Assembly: GCA_047921215.1 (NCBI GenBank)
Contig: JBLRWO010000015.1
Span: 1 to 64,000 of the forward strand
Length of the DNA: 64,000 nucleotides
DNA from: RECM01 sp047921215
Lineage (GTDB): Bacteria > Bacteroidota > Rhodothermia > Balneolales > Cyclonatronaceae
Reading direction: 5' to 3'
Positions 1 through 8,263 of the stretch are shown here, piece by piece; positions within the stretch are counted from its first letter, which is position 1, and each line of letters begins with the position of its first letter. The notes below the pieces were generated by a model. The model ran no database searches and was not told the DNA's origin. It saw only the letters and a program-made list of their open reading frames with translations. The translations under genes and the position numbers were made by a program.

Positions 1-1591
1 CGGCATTAGGACCGTGGGGCAATTTGTCCAATAATTCCTGTTTATCTACTGTCGTACTGTGATGGTAAAGTTTGGATAATTGTTTTTCTGTGAATCCCGC
101 ATGATCGCGAAGAATATCCCTGATTTCATGAACTATTCGTGTAGGGGGTTTTTCCTGTCCGATAATGTTTTCAAGAGTGTCAAAATATTCTGATTCAATT
201 TCTTTCCATTGATTACCCGAAGCATTTTTTACACCTCCCAATAGCACAGCTTTATCATACGTGTAACCCTTCTCAAGAAAAGGAAGGATATTTCTGATCG
301 CTTTACGGCTAAGTGAACCGTAGCCATCAGGAAGTCTGAATTTGGCTATTTTTTGCGCCTGATCTTTCGCAATATCCCACTCCTGCAATAATCTTCTTTC
401 GAGCCAATCCGGATCTTCTGCAAAATAAAGTAGGTTCCATATTTTATCTTTTTCACTTTCTTGAAAAGATTTCCATTTATTGCCAAAAGCTTCTTCTGAA
501 GTAAGAAAAGCAAGAACCGGACACCCGGACAGGTTTTTGTCATCTTCCCCAAGCTGCACCCATGGGTCATTTGCCGGTTTGCCGAGAGCTTTTTTAACCA
601 GACTTACCGTTACCTTACCTTTCCGTGTAAATATCTTAAACAGGTTTCGTCTATCGACATCACTTAAAAATTCGCCACGGTATTTGACGTTATTTATTTG
701 CTGCCACGCTCTGAACAGCTCATACTCAATCGCACCCTTTGGACATCGCGTTTTGTTCGGTTCAAATGTGCATTTTCCGACAAGGAATTTTTGTGATCGT
801 AATGGCCTTTGGTGAAAGAGAACGCCATCCTGGTCATATTTTTTATCATCCGGTGAATTTTCAGTTTTTCTGCCCCCCAAGCGTGTTCGCAGTTTATGTG
901 TAAAAATTTCCGGATGGTATTTACTTTGCTCATTCCATAGAGCTTCAAATTCGTTGATATACATACGACGTGTAGTATACCTGTTTCTTATTCGCTCAAG
1001 TTTGCTATATGGCTGGCCGGTTTCTGCTGTTAGAGTATTTAAAAATTGGCCCAGGGTTTGATAATTATCAGATTTCTCTCTTGTTTCGATTATACCTGTA
1101 ACACCATCTTTTCCGGTATAGATAGTCGATTCTTCATCGGTGCTTCCAGCCAGCCTGTTACTTTTAAATCCTCTTCTTTGAATGAGGTGGTACAAAACAC
1201 GGCCAAACTCAAATAAAGATAGCTTTTCGTCAAGACCTTTTGCTCTCAGCTCATAAGGATTCAATGCAAGCCAGTGTTGTATTTCTGAACTGTCGGGGAA
1301 ATCATCACCTTGCCACCAATTCTTAATTTCTTCTTTGGTTATTGGTGTCATGCTCTGTTCATATAGAATATCCAACAACAGTTTTTTTCTCATCTTTCTT
1401 CTGAAGGTTTGCCTTCTGATACCTCTGGCAGCACGACGGCCCTCATTCCTGGACTTCTCCTGACCTTTATCACGGTTCAAACCTTCAGGAAAGATTCGAA
1501 CTCCCATATCGATTATTTTTTGGTTTTTTTCATCAATCAGTGCCCACCCAATTGAATTGCTGCCGAGGTCTAACCCAAGTGTAGTATTCAT
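1..1591 (-). CDS. cas9: Cas9 endonuclease, type II-C-like, N-terminal ~530 residues (gene continues past the left edge)
   Basis: Reading leftward from an ATG at 1591, the frame stays open to base 1 (about 530 codons). The product starts with a RuvC-I motif (GLDLGSNSIGWALID, residues 5-19, catalytic Asp at 8). It is followed by an Arg-rich bridge helix around residues 50-70, the Cas9 signature QRRGFKSNR near 140-150, and FHQRPLRSQK near 262-271. Cas9 is the RNA-guided DNA nuclease of type II CRISPR systems. The remaining RuvC segments, the HNH domain and the PAM-interacting domain must lie left of the window, as would cas1, cas2 and the array if present. The short recognition region before FHQRPL fits the compact II-C architecture, but this is inference from the N-terminus alone. 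The region is AT-richer than the genes beyond the tRNA. The divergent tracrRNA lies 60 bp upstream. Confidence 0.95.
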   Translation of the reverse strand, partial: MNTTLGLDLGSNSIGWALIDEKNQKIIDMGVRIFPEGLNRDKGQEKSRNEGRRAARGIRRQTFRRKMRKKLLLDILYEQSMTPITKEEIKNWWQGDDFPDSSEIQHWLALNPYELRAKGLDEKLSLFEFGRVLYHLIQRRGFKSNRLAGSTDEESTIYTGKDGVTGIIETREKSDNYQTLGQFLNTLTAETGQPYSKLERIRNRYTTRRMYINEFEALWNEQSKYHPEIFTHKLRTRLGGRKTENSPDDKKYDQDGVLFHQRPLRSQKFLVGKCTFEPNKTRCPKGAIEYELFRAWQQINNVKYRGEFLSDVDRRNLFKIFTRKGKVTVSLVKKALGKPANDPWVQLGEDDKNLSGCPVLAFLTSEEAFGNKWKSFQESEKDKIWNLLYFAEDPDWLERRLLQEWDIAKDQAQKIAKFRLPDGYGSLSRKAIRNILPFLEKGYTYDKAVLLGGVKNASGNQWKEIESEYFDTLENIIGQEKPPTRIVHEIRDILRDHAGFTEKQLSKLYHHSTTVDKQELLDKLPHGPNA

Positions 1592-1618
1592 GTCAGCCAG
1601 ATTTTTTTAATAGAAAAG

Positions 1619-1647
1619 TTGACAAGACTAATCTAACGTGTTATGTT
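1619..1647 (+). promoter_or_regulatory. Promoter of the tracrRNA
   Basis: TTGACA at 1619-1624 and TATGTT at 1642-1647 are separated by exactly 17 bases. This is a near-consensus sigma70-type promoter pointing right, away from cas9. The -10 region also resembles the TAnnTTTG element of Bacteroidota-type promoters (TATGTTTA). Start of transcription is expected at about 1654, just before the anti-repeat. Confidence 0.7.
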
Positions 1648-1653
1648 TAAATG

Positions 1654-1741
1654 AACAACCTGATACGAATTCTTATCACAATAAGGCTAAATGCCGCAGG
1701 TTTTTACCTTGAGCCTCACTTCGGTGGGGCTCTTTTTTTTT
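1654..1741 (+). ncRNA. tracrRNA of the type II CRISPR-Cas system
   Basis: The RNA has the modular layout of II-C tracrRNAs. First is an anti-repeat segment (about 1654-1682) ending TATCACAAT. Then comes AATAAGGCTAAATGCCGC, which closely matches the family pattern of the Neisseria tracrRNA (AATAAGGCC...TGCCGC). A small AGGT/ACCT hairpin follows, then a GAGCC/GGCTC hairpin with a UUCG loop and eight or more U. The anti-repeat predicts a CRISPR repeat starting GTTGTGAT (allowing a G-U pair). Expected length is about 88 nt. No array lies in the window, so the pairing cannot be confirmed here. Confidence 0.85.
1711..1741 (+). terminator. Rho-independent terminator of the tracrRNA
   Basis: A GAGCC...GGCTC stem with inner CAC/GTG pairs closes on a TTCG tetraloop and is followed by a run of nine T. 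It doubles as the 3' hairpin of the tracrRNA. Confidence 0.85.
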
Positions 1742-1824
1742 AAATTATTCCGTTATTTTCGTTTGGAATAACTAACCTATGGCTGAGATGATCAGGTTAA
1801 TTCCTGTCCCCAGTATGTCCCCAG

Positions 1825-1873
1825 ATGAAAATAAATAAAGAAGGGCTCACGAGTTTTCGACCCGTAAGCCCTT
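1825..1873 (-). terminator. Terminator of the tRNA-Arg transcript
   Basis: On the minus strand AAGGGCT (1873-1867) pairs with AGCCCTT (1847-1841), with further ACG/CGT pairs inside and a T-rich tail after it. The hairpin begins 13 bases past the tRNA 3' end. Confidence 0.75.
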
Positions 1874-1886
1874 GGTTATATAGGTG

Positions 1887-1960
<74 letters not shown>

Positions 1961-2078
1961 GAAATTTTTCAGAGACTCCAAATATAGCACTTTTTCTGTT
2001 TCTGAAAAACGCTTATCCATTCATTTCATTGCTGCCGGTGTAAAGGGTCCCTGGCTGCCGGGAGAATTAATTACCACC

Positions 2079-2127
2079 TTGCGAACGATCTTAATTATTT
2101 GTATGTTTAAACATCAAATGTTCAAAC
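2079..2127 (+). promoter_or_regulatory. Promoter and inverted-repeat operator candidate upstream of the YceI gene
   Basis: TTGCGA (2079-2084) and TATGTT (2102-2107) are 17 bases apart, with the same -10 hexamer as the tracrRNA promoter. Overlapping the -10 is a perfect 12-bp palindrome, ATGTTTAAACAT (2103-2114). GTTTAAACAT and ATGTTCAAAC (2105-2127) also form a larger inverted repeat with one mismatch. This is a plausible binding site for a dimeric repressor controlling the next gene. Confidence 0.5.
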
Positions 2128-2163
2128 AACAATAATTACCAATACTAATAAATCACGACCATT

Positions 2164-2703
2164 ATGAGTACTCTCACCAAAACCCTCTGGAAAATCGATC
2201 CCACCCACTCTGAAATTCAGTTCAAAGTGAAACACCTTGTCATTTCTACCGTGACCGGAAGCTTTAGCTCTTTCGACGGCAGTGTTGAAACCGCAGGCGA
2301 TGACTTCGCCGGCGCCGGTGTACGCTTCGAAGCCGACATCAACAGCATTACCACCAACAATGAACAGCGCGACGGTCACCTGAAATCCGACGATTTCTTC
2401 AACGCCGAAAAATTCCCGAAACTCACATTCGAGTCCGATTCGTTTGAAAAAACAGGCGATGATACCTACAAACTGGCCGGAAACCTTACCATCCGCGATA
2501 TCACTAAAAAAATTACCCTCGATGTGATTTACGGTGGAACAGTCGTCGATCCCTATGGGCAGACCAAAGCGGGATTTGAAGTGACCGGTACGATCAACCG
2601 GAAAGAGTATGGCCTCTCCTGGAGTGCCGTGACCGAAGCCGGTAACCTTGTGGTAGCCGATAACGTGAAGATGATCATGAACGTACAGTTTGTACAGAAC
2701 TGA
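2164..2703 (+). CDS. YceI family lipid-binding protein
   Basis: The 179-residue product matches the YceI family over its full length: W-x-IDPTHSEIQFKVKHL at the N-terminus, the internal RDGHLKSDDFFNAEKFPKLTF motif (about residues 68-88), and a C-terminal strand pattern. YceI proteins are beta-barrel lipocalin-like folds that bind isoprenoid or other long lipids. Many are periplasmic. This one shows no signal peptide, so it is probably cytosolic, as in many members of this phylum. It stands alone between its own promoter/operator candidate and a strong terminator, so it is probably a single-gene transcript. The natural ligand is unknown. Confidence 0.92.
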   Translation: MSTLTKTLWKIDPTHSEIQFKVKHLVISTVTGSFSSFDGSVETAGDDFAGAGVRFEADINSITTNNEQRDGHLKSDDFFNAEKFPKLTFESDSFEKTGDDTYKLAGNLTIRDITKKITLDVIYGGTVVDPYGQTKAGFEVTGTINRKEYGLSWSAVTEAGNLVVADNVKMIMNVQFVQN

Positions 2704-2728
2704 AAATAGTCCCGCGACAGTTGACTCC

Positions 2729-2777
2729 GTGGCCCGGTGGACCAGTAACTCAAGTGGTCTCGCCGGGTCACTCTTTT
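2729..2777 (+). terminator. Rho-independent terminator after the YceI gene
   Basis: GTGGCCCGG..GGACCA and TGGTCT.GCCGGGTCAC form a long stem with few mismatches and a ~10-base loop. It is followed by TCTTTTT. Confidence 0.8.
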
Positions 2778-2864
2778 TAAGAATCGACATCGAATGGCTA
2801 AAGGCCGATTTCAGAAGTCTGCCGGAATTTGTTTATTGTATCACATTAACGCGAACAGCAAGAA

Positions 2865-3815
2865 ATGCATCAAATCATGGCTGATCATCAAAAAGGAATT
2901 CATCACATCACCATTTTATCGGGCGACGCTCAGGTCAATTACGATTTTTATGTAAAAAAAATGGGACTGAGAATGGTGTTGAAATCGGTTAACCAGGACG
3001 ATCCGGGTACCTACCACCTGTTTTACGCAAACGGTGCCGGCAAACCGGGATCGAGTATTACCTTTTTCCCCTGGCCGATGGCCCATCAGGGCGTGCCGGG
3101 AACCGGCGAAGCGGTAGCCGTATCCTTTGCACTTCCGTCAACCTCGGTCGAGTACTGGAAAAAACACCTCGCTGATGAGGGGATTGAATTCACAGGTCCG
3201 GAAAAAAGGTTCGGGCTGGATGTAATCCGGTTCCGTGATCCCGATAACATGATACTGGAACTGGTATTCGATCCGGCAGCCGATACTGTGGATGCCTGGA
3301 AGAATGCCACCGTACCCGCAGAACACGGCATAAGGGGATTCTGGGGAACAACCATGCGAATTGTCGAAACAGATGAAACCATTGCACTGCTTGAAGATGT
3401 GTTTGGTTTCAAAAAGACTGATGAGGTGAAAAACCTGATCCTGCTGAAAAGTGACAGCGAAATTGGCCATTCAGTAATCCTGGAAAAAGCGGATGAAGCC
3501 GTTTACGGAAAAAACGGGCGGGGTATCATCCATCACGTTGCATTTCGTGCGAAGGATGAGGAAGAGGAGCTGGATATGCGGCGGAAGGTAATTGATCACG
3601 GTCTGCAACCCACCACCGTGATAGACCGGCATGTATTCAAATCGGTCTATTTCCGGTCGCCGGATGGCGTTCTGTTCGAAATTGCGACCGACGGACCCGG
3701 TTACCGTTCGGTAGTTGAACTCGACGAGGATATGGGCAGGGATCTCTTTCTGCCCGGATGGCTTGAGCCACGCAGGAAGGATATAGAGTCGGGTCTGCCG
3801 GAGATCAGGATGTAG
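2865..3815 (+). CDS. Ring-cleaving dioxygenase / glyoxalase-superfamily protein (MhqO-like)
   Basis: The 316-residue protein has two tandem vicinal-oxygen-chelate modules. Module one starts GIHHITILSGDAQVNYDFY (about 10-130) and module two starts near GFWGTTMRIVET (about 155-300). Likely metal ligands are the His in HHIT, the Glu in MILELVFD, the His in IIHHVAFR and the Glu in GVLFEIATDGPG. This pattern is typical of ring-cleaving dioxygenases annotated as MhqO/LinE-type, which act on hydroquinone-like aromatics. The substrate here is unknown. The start could also be ATG at 2877 (MADHQKG), which gives the more usual N-terminus; neither has a clear Shine-Dalgarno. Confidence 0.85.
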   Translation: MHQIMADHQKGIHHITILSGDAQVNYDFYVKKMGLRMVLKSVNQDDPGTYHLFYANGAGKPGSSITFFPWPMAHQGVPGTGEAVAVSFALPSTSVEYWKKHLADEGIEFTGPEKRFGLDVIRFRDPDNMILELVFDPAADTVDAWKNATVPAEHGIRGFWGTTMRIVETDETIALLEDVFGFKKTDEVKNLILLKSDSEIGHSVILEKADEAVYGKNGRGIIHHVAFRAKDEEEELDMRRKVIDHGLQPTTVIDRHVFKSVYFRSPDGVLFEIATDGPGYRSVVELDEDMGRDLFLPGWLEPRRKDIESGLPEIRM

Positions 3816-3856
3816 CAGAGGACTTTCATAATTTTTGCGGGATTGCATCCTGCAAC

Positions 3857-4030
3857 GTCCTTCGACTTCGGCTTCCGGCCTGCGCTACCGGTGCCAAGTT
3901 GCTTGTCAGCTCCCAAATAGTGTTGCCCGTTCGGGGCAAAATTACGTGCTACCAGTAACAAGTTGCTTGTCACATCCAGAATAGTGTTGCCCGCAACCGG
4001 GCAAAATTACCGGCTCAGGATGACGGTTGA
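3857..4030. repeat. Dispersed repeat, two family A units inside a family B fragment
   Basis: Two copies of a ~64 bp unit (starts 3895 and 3959) carry CAAGTTGCTTGTCA, an AATAGTGTTGCCCG...GGGCAAAATTAC hairpin and a CTACCAGTAACAAG junction. They are bordered on the left by CTTCGACTTCGGC...TGCGCTA and on the right by GGCTCAGGATGACGG, the two halves of a family B right end. This fills most of the 327 bp between the dioxygenase and exchanger genes. No gene is seen there. Confidence 0.8.
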
Positions 4031-4142
4031 TAACTTGTCACCGATAGCATATATCTGCATCCTGTTACGCTTTACCTGTACCTTATGTAAAAAATCCCTT
4101 CATGTTTACTATCTTCACGCATCATCAGGTAGTAAATATTAT

Positions 4143-5087
4143 ATGCTCACAGCAACCATTCAACTGATCGCGGGAATCGCCCTGCTCTATTTCGGGGCCG
4201 ACAGACTTGTTAAAGGAAGCAGCTCGCTGGCGTTTCGTCTGGGCCTGTCGCCGTTAATTATCGGCATGACCATTGTCGCTTTCGGTACCAGTGCACCTGA
4301 GCTGGTTGCTACCATCGAAGCCGCACTTTCCGGTCGAAGCGGCATAGCGGTCGGCAACGTGGTTGGTTCAAACATCTGCAATATTGCACTGGTGCTTGGC
4401 GTAGCGGCTCTCATCCATCCGGTGCGGACCGGCGTAATCCTCATTCAGCGCGACATTCCAATACTTATCGTCATAAGTCTTGTGGCCGGTGTAATGCTGT
4501 ACGACGATACTCTCTACCGTACCGAGGGTATGGTACTTATTGCACTGCTCATCCTGCACATATTCTACTCTATAACTGTGGCAAAGCAGGGTACCACCCC
4601 TTTCATTGAAACCGAATTTGAGGATGTGATCGCCAAAAAAGATGCCAAACCACTGGTTTCCGCCTTTTTTGTAGCCCTCGGTATAGGTCTGCTTGTACCG
4701 GGTGCATCATTATTTATTGATGGCGCTTCCATGCTGGGGCGTGAATTCGGATTTGGTGAAGCCGTGATCGGGCTGAGCATTGTGTCGCTTGGGACCAGCC
4801 TTCCGGAACTGGCAACTACCATAGTGGCTGCTGCTCGTAAAGAGTCGGACATCGCCATTGGCAACGTGGTCGGTTCCAGCATATTTAACATTCTTGCGGT
4901 ACTGGGAATCACCACACTCATCAGTCCGATCGAGGGGTCAGGGGTGGCCATTTATGATGTGGCCCTGATGATCGTGCTGAGTATGTTGCTGATACCCCTT
5001 GCCTGGACCGGTTTTAAGATTGACCGTTTCGAAGGCGGAATTCTGGTAATAGTCTATGTTGTATACATGACACAGCTGGTGTGGTAG
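4143..5087 (+). CDS. CaCA-family calcium/sodium antiporter (YrbG-like)
   Basis: This integral inner-membrane exchanger of 314 residues has about ten hydrophobic segments. The two alpha-repeats of the Ca2+:cation antiporter superfamily are clear: GTSAPELVATI with GNVVGSNICNIALVLG (about 41-85), and GTSLPELATTI with GNVVGSSIFNILAVLG (about 216-262). The acidic residues in the PEL motifs are the known ion ligands. Family members exchange Ca2+ against Na+, sometimes with K+. I chose the ATG at 4143 rather than the upstream in-frame ATG at 3963, because the extra 60 residues derive from repeat DNA and the family begins with a membrane helix like LTATIQLIAGIALLYFGA. Confidence 0.93.
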   Translation: MLTATIQLIAGIALLYFGADRLVKGSSSLAFRLGLSPLIIGMTIVAFGTSAPELVATIEAALSGRSGIAVGNVVGSNICNIALVLGVAALIHPVRTGVILIQRDIPILIVISLVAGVMLYDDTLYRTEGMVLIALLILHIFYSITVAKQGTTPFIETEFEDVIAKKDAKPLVSAFFVALGIGLLVPGASLFIDGASMLGREFGFGEAVIGLSIVSLGTSLPELATTIVAAARKESDIAIGNVVGSSIFNILAVLGITTLISPIEGSGVAIYDVALMIVLSMLLIPLAWTGFKIDRFEGGILVIVYVVYMTQLVW

Positions 5088-5095
5088 CTGACAGA

Positions 5096-5139
5096 TTTCG
5101 TACATCTGGTTTTCGTGCATCTGGTTTTCGTACATCTGG
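5096..5139. repeat. 15-bp tandem repeat, three copies
   Basis: TTTCGTACATCTGG is repeated as TTTTCGTGCATCTGG and TTTTCGTACATCTGG, directly after the exchanger stop codon. The rest of the 300 bp up to the next gene is unremarkable apart from a TAnnTTTG-type element (TATATTTG, 5201-5208) that may be a promoter -7 box for the secreted-protein gene. Confidence 0.75.
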
Positions 5140-5387
5140 CAAACATTGCATCTGAATGTTAGAATTTCGTTCAGTTTATGTGATAATTGCGAAATAAAGC
5201 TATATTTGCGCCAGGTATGCAGCTTTGACGGAATTGAAAAAACATGGTAGATCACGACAGGCAGGTATGCATTCGGGATTCTCTATGACTGTGCTTTGAA
5301 AAAGCATGGGATTTTTGTGGTTGGCACATACCGGTGGTAACGATTTAATTAAAGTAAGTCAGTGTTTCACCTGTAAGAGGAGTATGT

Positions 5388-8171
5388 ATGAATCTTGTAC
5401 GAAGTTTTCTGTTTATAATAGTCATTATCTCAATTTCTGCAGCTGAAACGGTTGCGCAAGGCTATGAATGGACCTGGCGAAATCCGCTGCCTACAGGCGT
5501 GAGCCTGAACGGCATTGCTCATACAGGCGGCAACAACTACACCGTGGCGGGTGATTTCGGGACCATACTCCAGTCGACCGACGGGGGTGAAACCTGGGTG
5601 CACAGGCAATCGGGAACGCTGCTGAATCTTGGGGCCCTGTTCTTTTCCAGCGCGAATACGGGCACAACAGTGGGTGCATCGGGCACCATATTGCGTACCG
5701 TTGACGGCGGGCAGACGTGGACGCCGCAAACCTCTAACACGAGCGCATTTCTTACGGCAGTGCATTTCACTGACGACAATACCGGCACGGTTGCCGGTAC
5801 GAACGGGGTGATCAGGCGTACGGTTGACGGTGGTGAAACATGGACAGCCCAGCCGGCCGGGGTAAATGTGACCTTCCGGTCTGTCTTCTTCCATGATGCG
5901 CAGAATGGTTTTGTTACGGGCAACAGCGGTACCATCCTGAGAACAGAAAACGGCGGCCAGACCTGGAATCCGATCGAGAGCGGAATTACAAACACCCTGT
6001 CAGACATATTCTTTATTGATGAAAATAATGGTTTCATTGCTGCATCGGGCGGGAATTTGCTAAAGACCACGGATGGTGGATTAAGCTGGTCAGTTCAGTC
6101 ATTCGGGGTTTCTGCCTGGTTCAAGTCGGTGAGGTTCTTCAACGATAAATCGGGGATACTCGCAGGCGAGTTTGGCCTGATGTACAAAACAACCGATGGC
6201 GGTCAGAACTGGGTATCGCAGTCATCCGGCCTGATGCGATCGATGCTTGAAAGCATACATATGCGTGGCCCTGATGAAGCTGTAATTGTTGGTGATGCAG
6301 GTACAATCATGCGCACCACCGACGGGCAAACCTGGCAAAATCAGAAACAGGGTTCTACGGCCACTTTCCACGACGTCTCATTTGTGAGCGGGAAAACAGG
6401 GTTTGCCGCCGGTACAACAGGAGCGGTTTTGCGCACCACCGACGGGGGGATGACCTGGCAGGAGCTGCCCGCGCGAAGGGCAGCCGATGCGATTTTCTTT
6501 ACCGATGAGCTCACCGGTACGGCTGTGAACGGTTCGAACATCTTCAGGACTACAGATGGTGGTGAAAGCTGGCAGCTGCAGAACAGCGGCGTAACCACCA
6601 ACCTGTGGGATGTCTATTTTACGAGTGAAAACACGGGTTACGTATCAGGCTCGTCGGGGGTGATCCTCAAAACAACCGATGCAGGTGTAAACTGGACGCA
6701 ACAGGAAAGCGGCGTTACTGTGGTGTTGAATGGCATCAGCTTCTACGGTTCACAGATCGGCACGGCCGTTGGCAGCAGCGGTACGATCGTGCATACCCGC
6801 GATGGCGGTCAAACATGGACGGTTCAGCCCACCGGTCGCACTAACATTCTGCGGGGAGTTCATCAGATTAATGAAACACAAGCATCGGTATCAGGATCAA
6901 CCATTGTTCTGCGAACGAACGATGGGGGTGAAAACTGGACAGTACAGAATACCGGTGCCAATGTGGCGCTGCACGATATTTCCTTCGCCACTCCCGACCG
7001 GGGCATCGTTGTTGGCCATCAGCAGATCTATATGACCGAAGACGGCGGTGAAACCTGGACCCGGGCCGAGGCCCGTTCGCTGCGCGATTACCGGGGTGTT
7101 ACCTGGGTGAACGGCCACACGGCTGTGGTAGTGGGCGATGGAGGCAAAATCAAGACGGCTATGACGCAGGCAGAGGAAGAACCATTGTGGGTGTGGCCCG
7201 GCGATACCAACAACGACGGTACCGTTACTGCCGCTGATGTGCTGCCCATTCTGTTCTGGTACAATGAGAGCGGACCGGTACGAAGGGAAGTATTCGAGCC
7301 CGTTTGGGAAGCCCAGGAGGCGCAGCCGTGGCCGCAGGTGATGTCGACCTATGCCGATGCAACTGGTAACGGAACCATCGATGCCGAAGATATTGATGTG
7401 GTTATGGGCAACTTCGGGAATACCCGTATACCCGGCAATGAAAATCCGCTGGCACCGGGGCAGCCTTTGATTGATTTCACACTCGGTCCCGGCAGCTCAG
7501 GAACCCTGTACCGAATCCGGCTGGATATCGGTTCGGAGACCAATCCTGTATCCGCATTCAGGGGGCTGGCAGCACACCTGCACTATCCGAAAGAGCTGGT
7601 TATGGTTGCCGGTATCAATCCGGGCGATCTGCTCGATACTGAAGACCTTCTGACGTTCGAAACAACCCTGGATGACCCGGAAATTACAGGCTTTGCTCTT
7701 GGCCGAACAACGGCCGGTTCCGGGCAGCCTGCATATGGATCGGCAGTTGAGCTTGTTCTGGTACTGCAGGAAAACACATCTGAAACTGTACCGGTTATCC
7801 TGTCGGATATCTGGACCATTGCAGACGGAAGGCTTGAGATTGCCGACATCAGCCTGGTGAGGGTTACATCCACATCTGCCGAAGACGGGGGTGTCCGGCA
7901 TCTGCCGGCGACTTACTCGCTTTCCCAGAACTATCCGAACCCGTTCAACCCGACGACCAATATCCGGTACGAGCTGCCCGTCGATTCGCCGGTAAGGCTG
8001 GAGGTATTTGACCTGCTCGGGCGCCGGGTGGCACTGCTTTACGATGGTCTGCAGACAGCGGGGCGGCATGCGGCGGCATTCGATGCCGCAAGGCTGGCCA
8101 GCGGCGTGTATATCTACCGCATTCAGACTCCCGGATTCACACAGACCCGTAAAATGATGCTTGTGAAATAA
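5388..8171 (+). CDS. Secreted multidomain protein: Ycf48/BNR-like propeller, dockerin-like and cohesin-like domains, T9SS sorting domain
   Basis: The 927-residue protein has a signal peptide (MNLVRSFLFIIVIISISAAETVAQ). About a dozen repeats end in T-x-D-GG-x-T/S-W across residues ~60-590, the sialidase/Ycf48-like Asp-box propeller pattern. A dockerin-like pair of Ca2+ loops follows (DTNNDGTVTAADV near 605 and DATGNGTIDAEDI near 657). Then comes a cohesin-like beta domain (~690-830) and a C-terminal type A sorting domain (NYPNPFNPTTNIRYELP near 845, ending in a basic MMLVK tail). It is probably exported by Sec and then the type IX system and attached to, or released from, the cell surface. AGAGGAG upstream supports the start. 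The specific function is unknown. Confidence 0.9.
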   Translation: MNLVRSFLFIIVIISISAAETVAQGYEWTWRNPLPTGVSLNGIAHTGGNNYTVAGDFGTILQSTDGGETWVHRQSGTLLNLGALFFSSANTGTTVGASGTILRTVDGGQTWTPQTSNTSAFLTAVHFTDDNTGTVAGTNGVIRRTVDGGETWTAQPAGVNVTFRSVFFHDAQNGFVTGNSGTILRTENGGQTWNPIESGITNTLSDIFFIDENNGFIAASGGNLLKTTDGGLSWSVQSFGVSAWFKSVRFFNDKSGILAGEFGLMYKTTDGGQNWVSQSSGLMRSMLESIHMRGPDEAVIVGDAGTIMRTTDGQTWQNQKQGSTATFHDVSFVSGKTGFAAGTTGAVLRTTDGGMTWQELPARRAADAIFFTDELTGTAVNGSNIFRTTDGGESWQLQNSGVTTNLWDVYFTSENTGYVSGSSGVILKTTDAGVNWTQQESGVTVVLNGISFYGSQIGTAVGSSGTIVHTRDGGQTWTVQPTGRTNILRGVHQINETQASVSGSTIVLRTNDGGENWTVQNTGANVALHDISFATPDRGIVVGHQQIYMTEDGGETWTRAEARSLRDYRGVTWVNGHTAVVVGDGGKIKTAMTQAEEEPLWVWPGDTNNDGTVTAADVLPILFWYNESGPVRREVFEPVWEAQEAQPWPQVMSTYADATGNGTIDAEDIDVVMGNFGNTRIPGNENPLAPGQPLIDFTLGPGSSGTLYRIRLDIGSETNPVSAFRGLAAHLHYPKELVMVAGINPGDLLDTEDLLTFETTLDDPEITGFALGRTTAGSGQPAYGSAVELVLVLQENTSETVPVILSDIWTIADGRLEIADISLVRVTSTSAEDGGVRHLPATYSLSQNYPNPFNPTTNIRYELPVDSPVRLEVFDLLGRRVALLYDGLQTAGRHAAAFDAARLASGVYIYRIQTPGFTQTRKMMLVK

Positions 8172-8263
8172 GCCGGTAACCGTTTGCCGGGCATGTATGC
8201 GGGTCACAAACCGGGCTCGCTGACCAGGACCGGATTACGCGGGTTACGAACGGGTAGTGCCGG

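Noticed and set aside
346..948. Short frames on both strands in the first kilobase
   Set aside because: They all lie inside the continuous cas9 reading frame on the minus strand.
3895..4015. Family A units as a CRISPR array
   Set aside because: The whole 63-64 bp period is conserved, including the part where spacers would have to differ, and copies are scattered over four sites.
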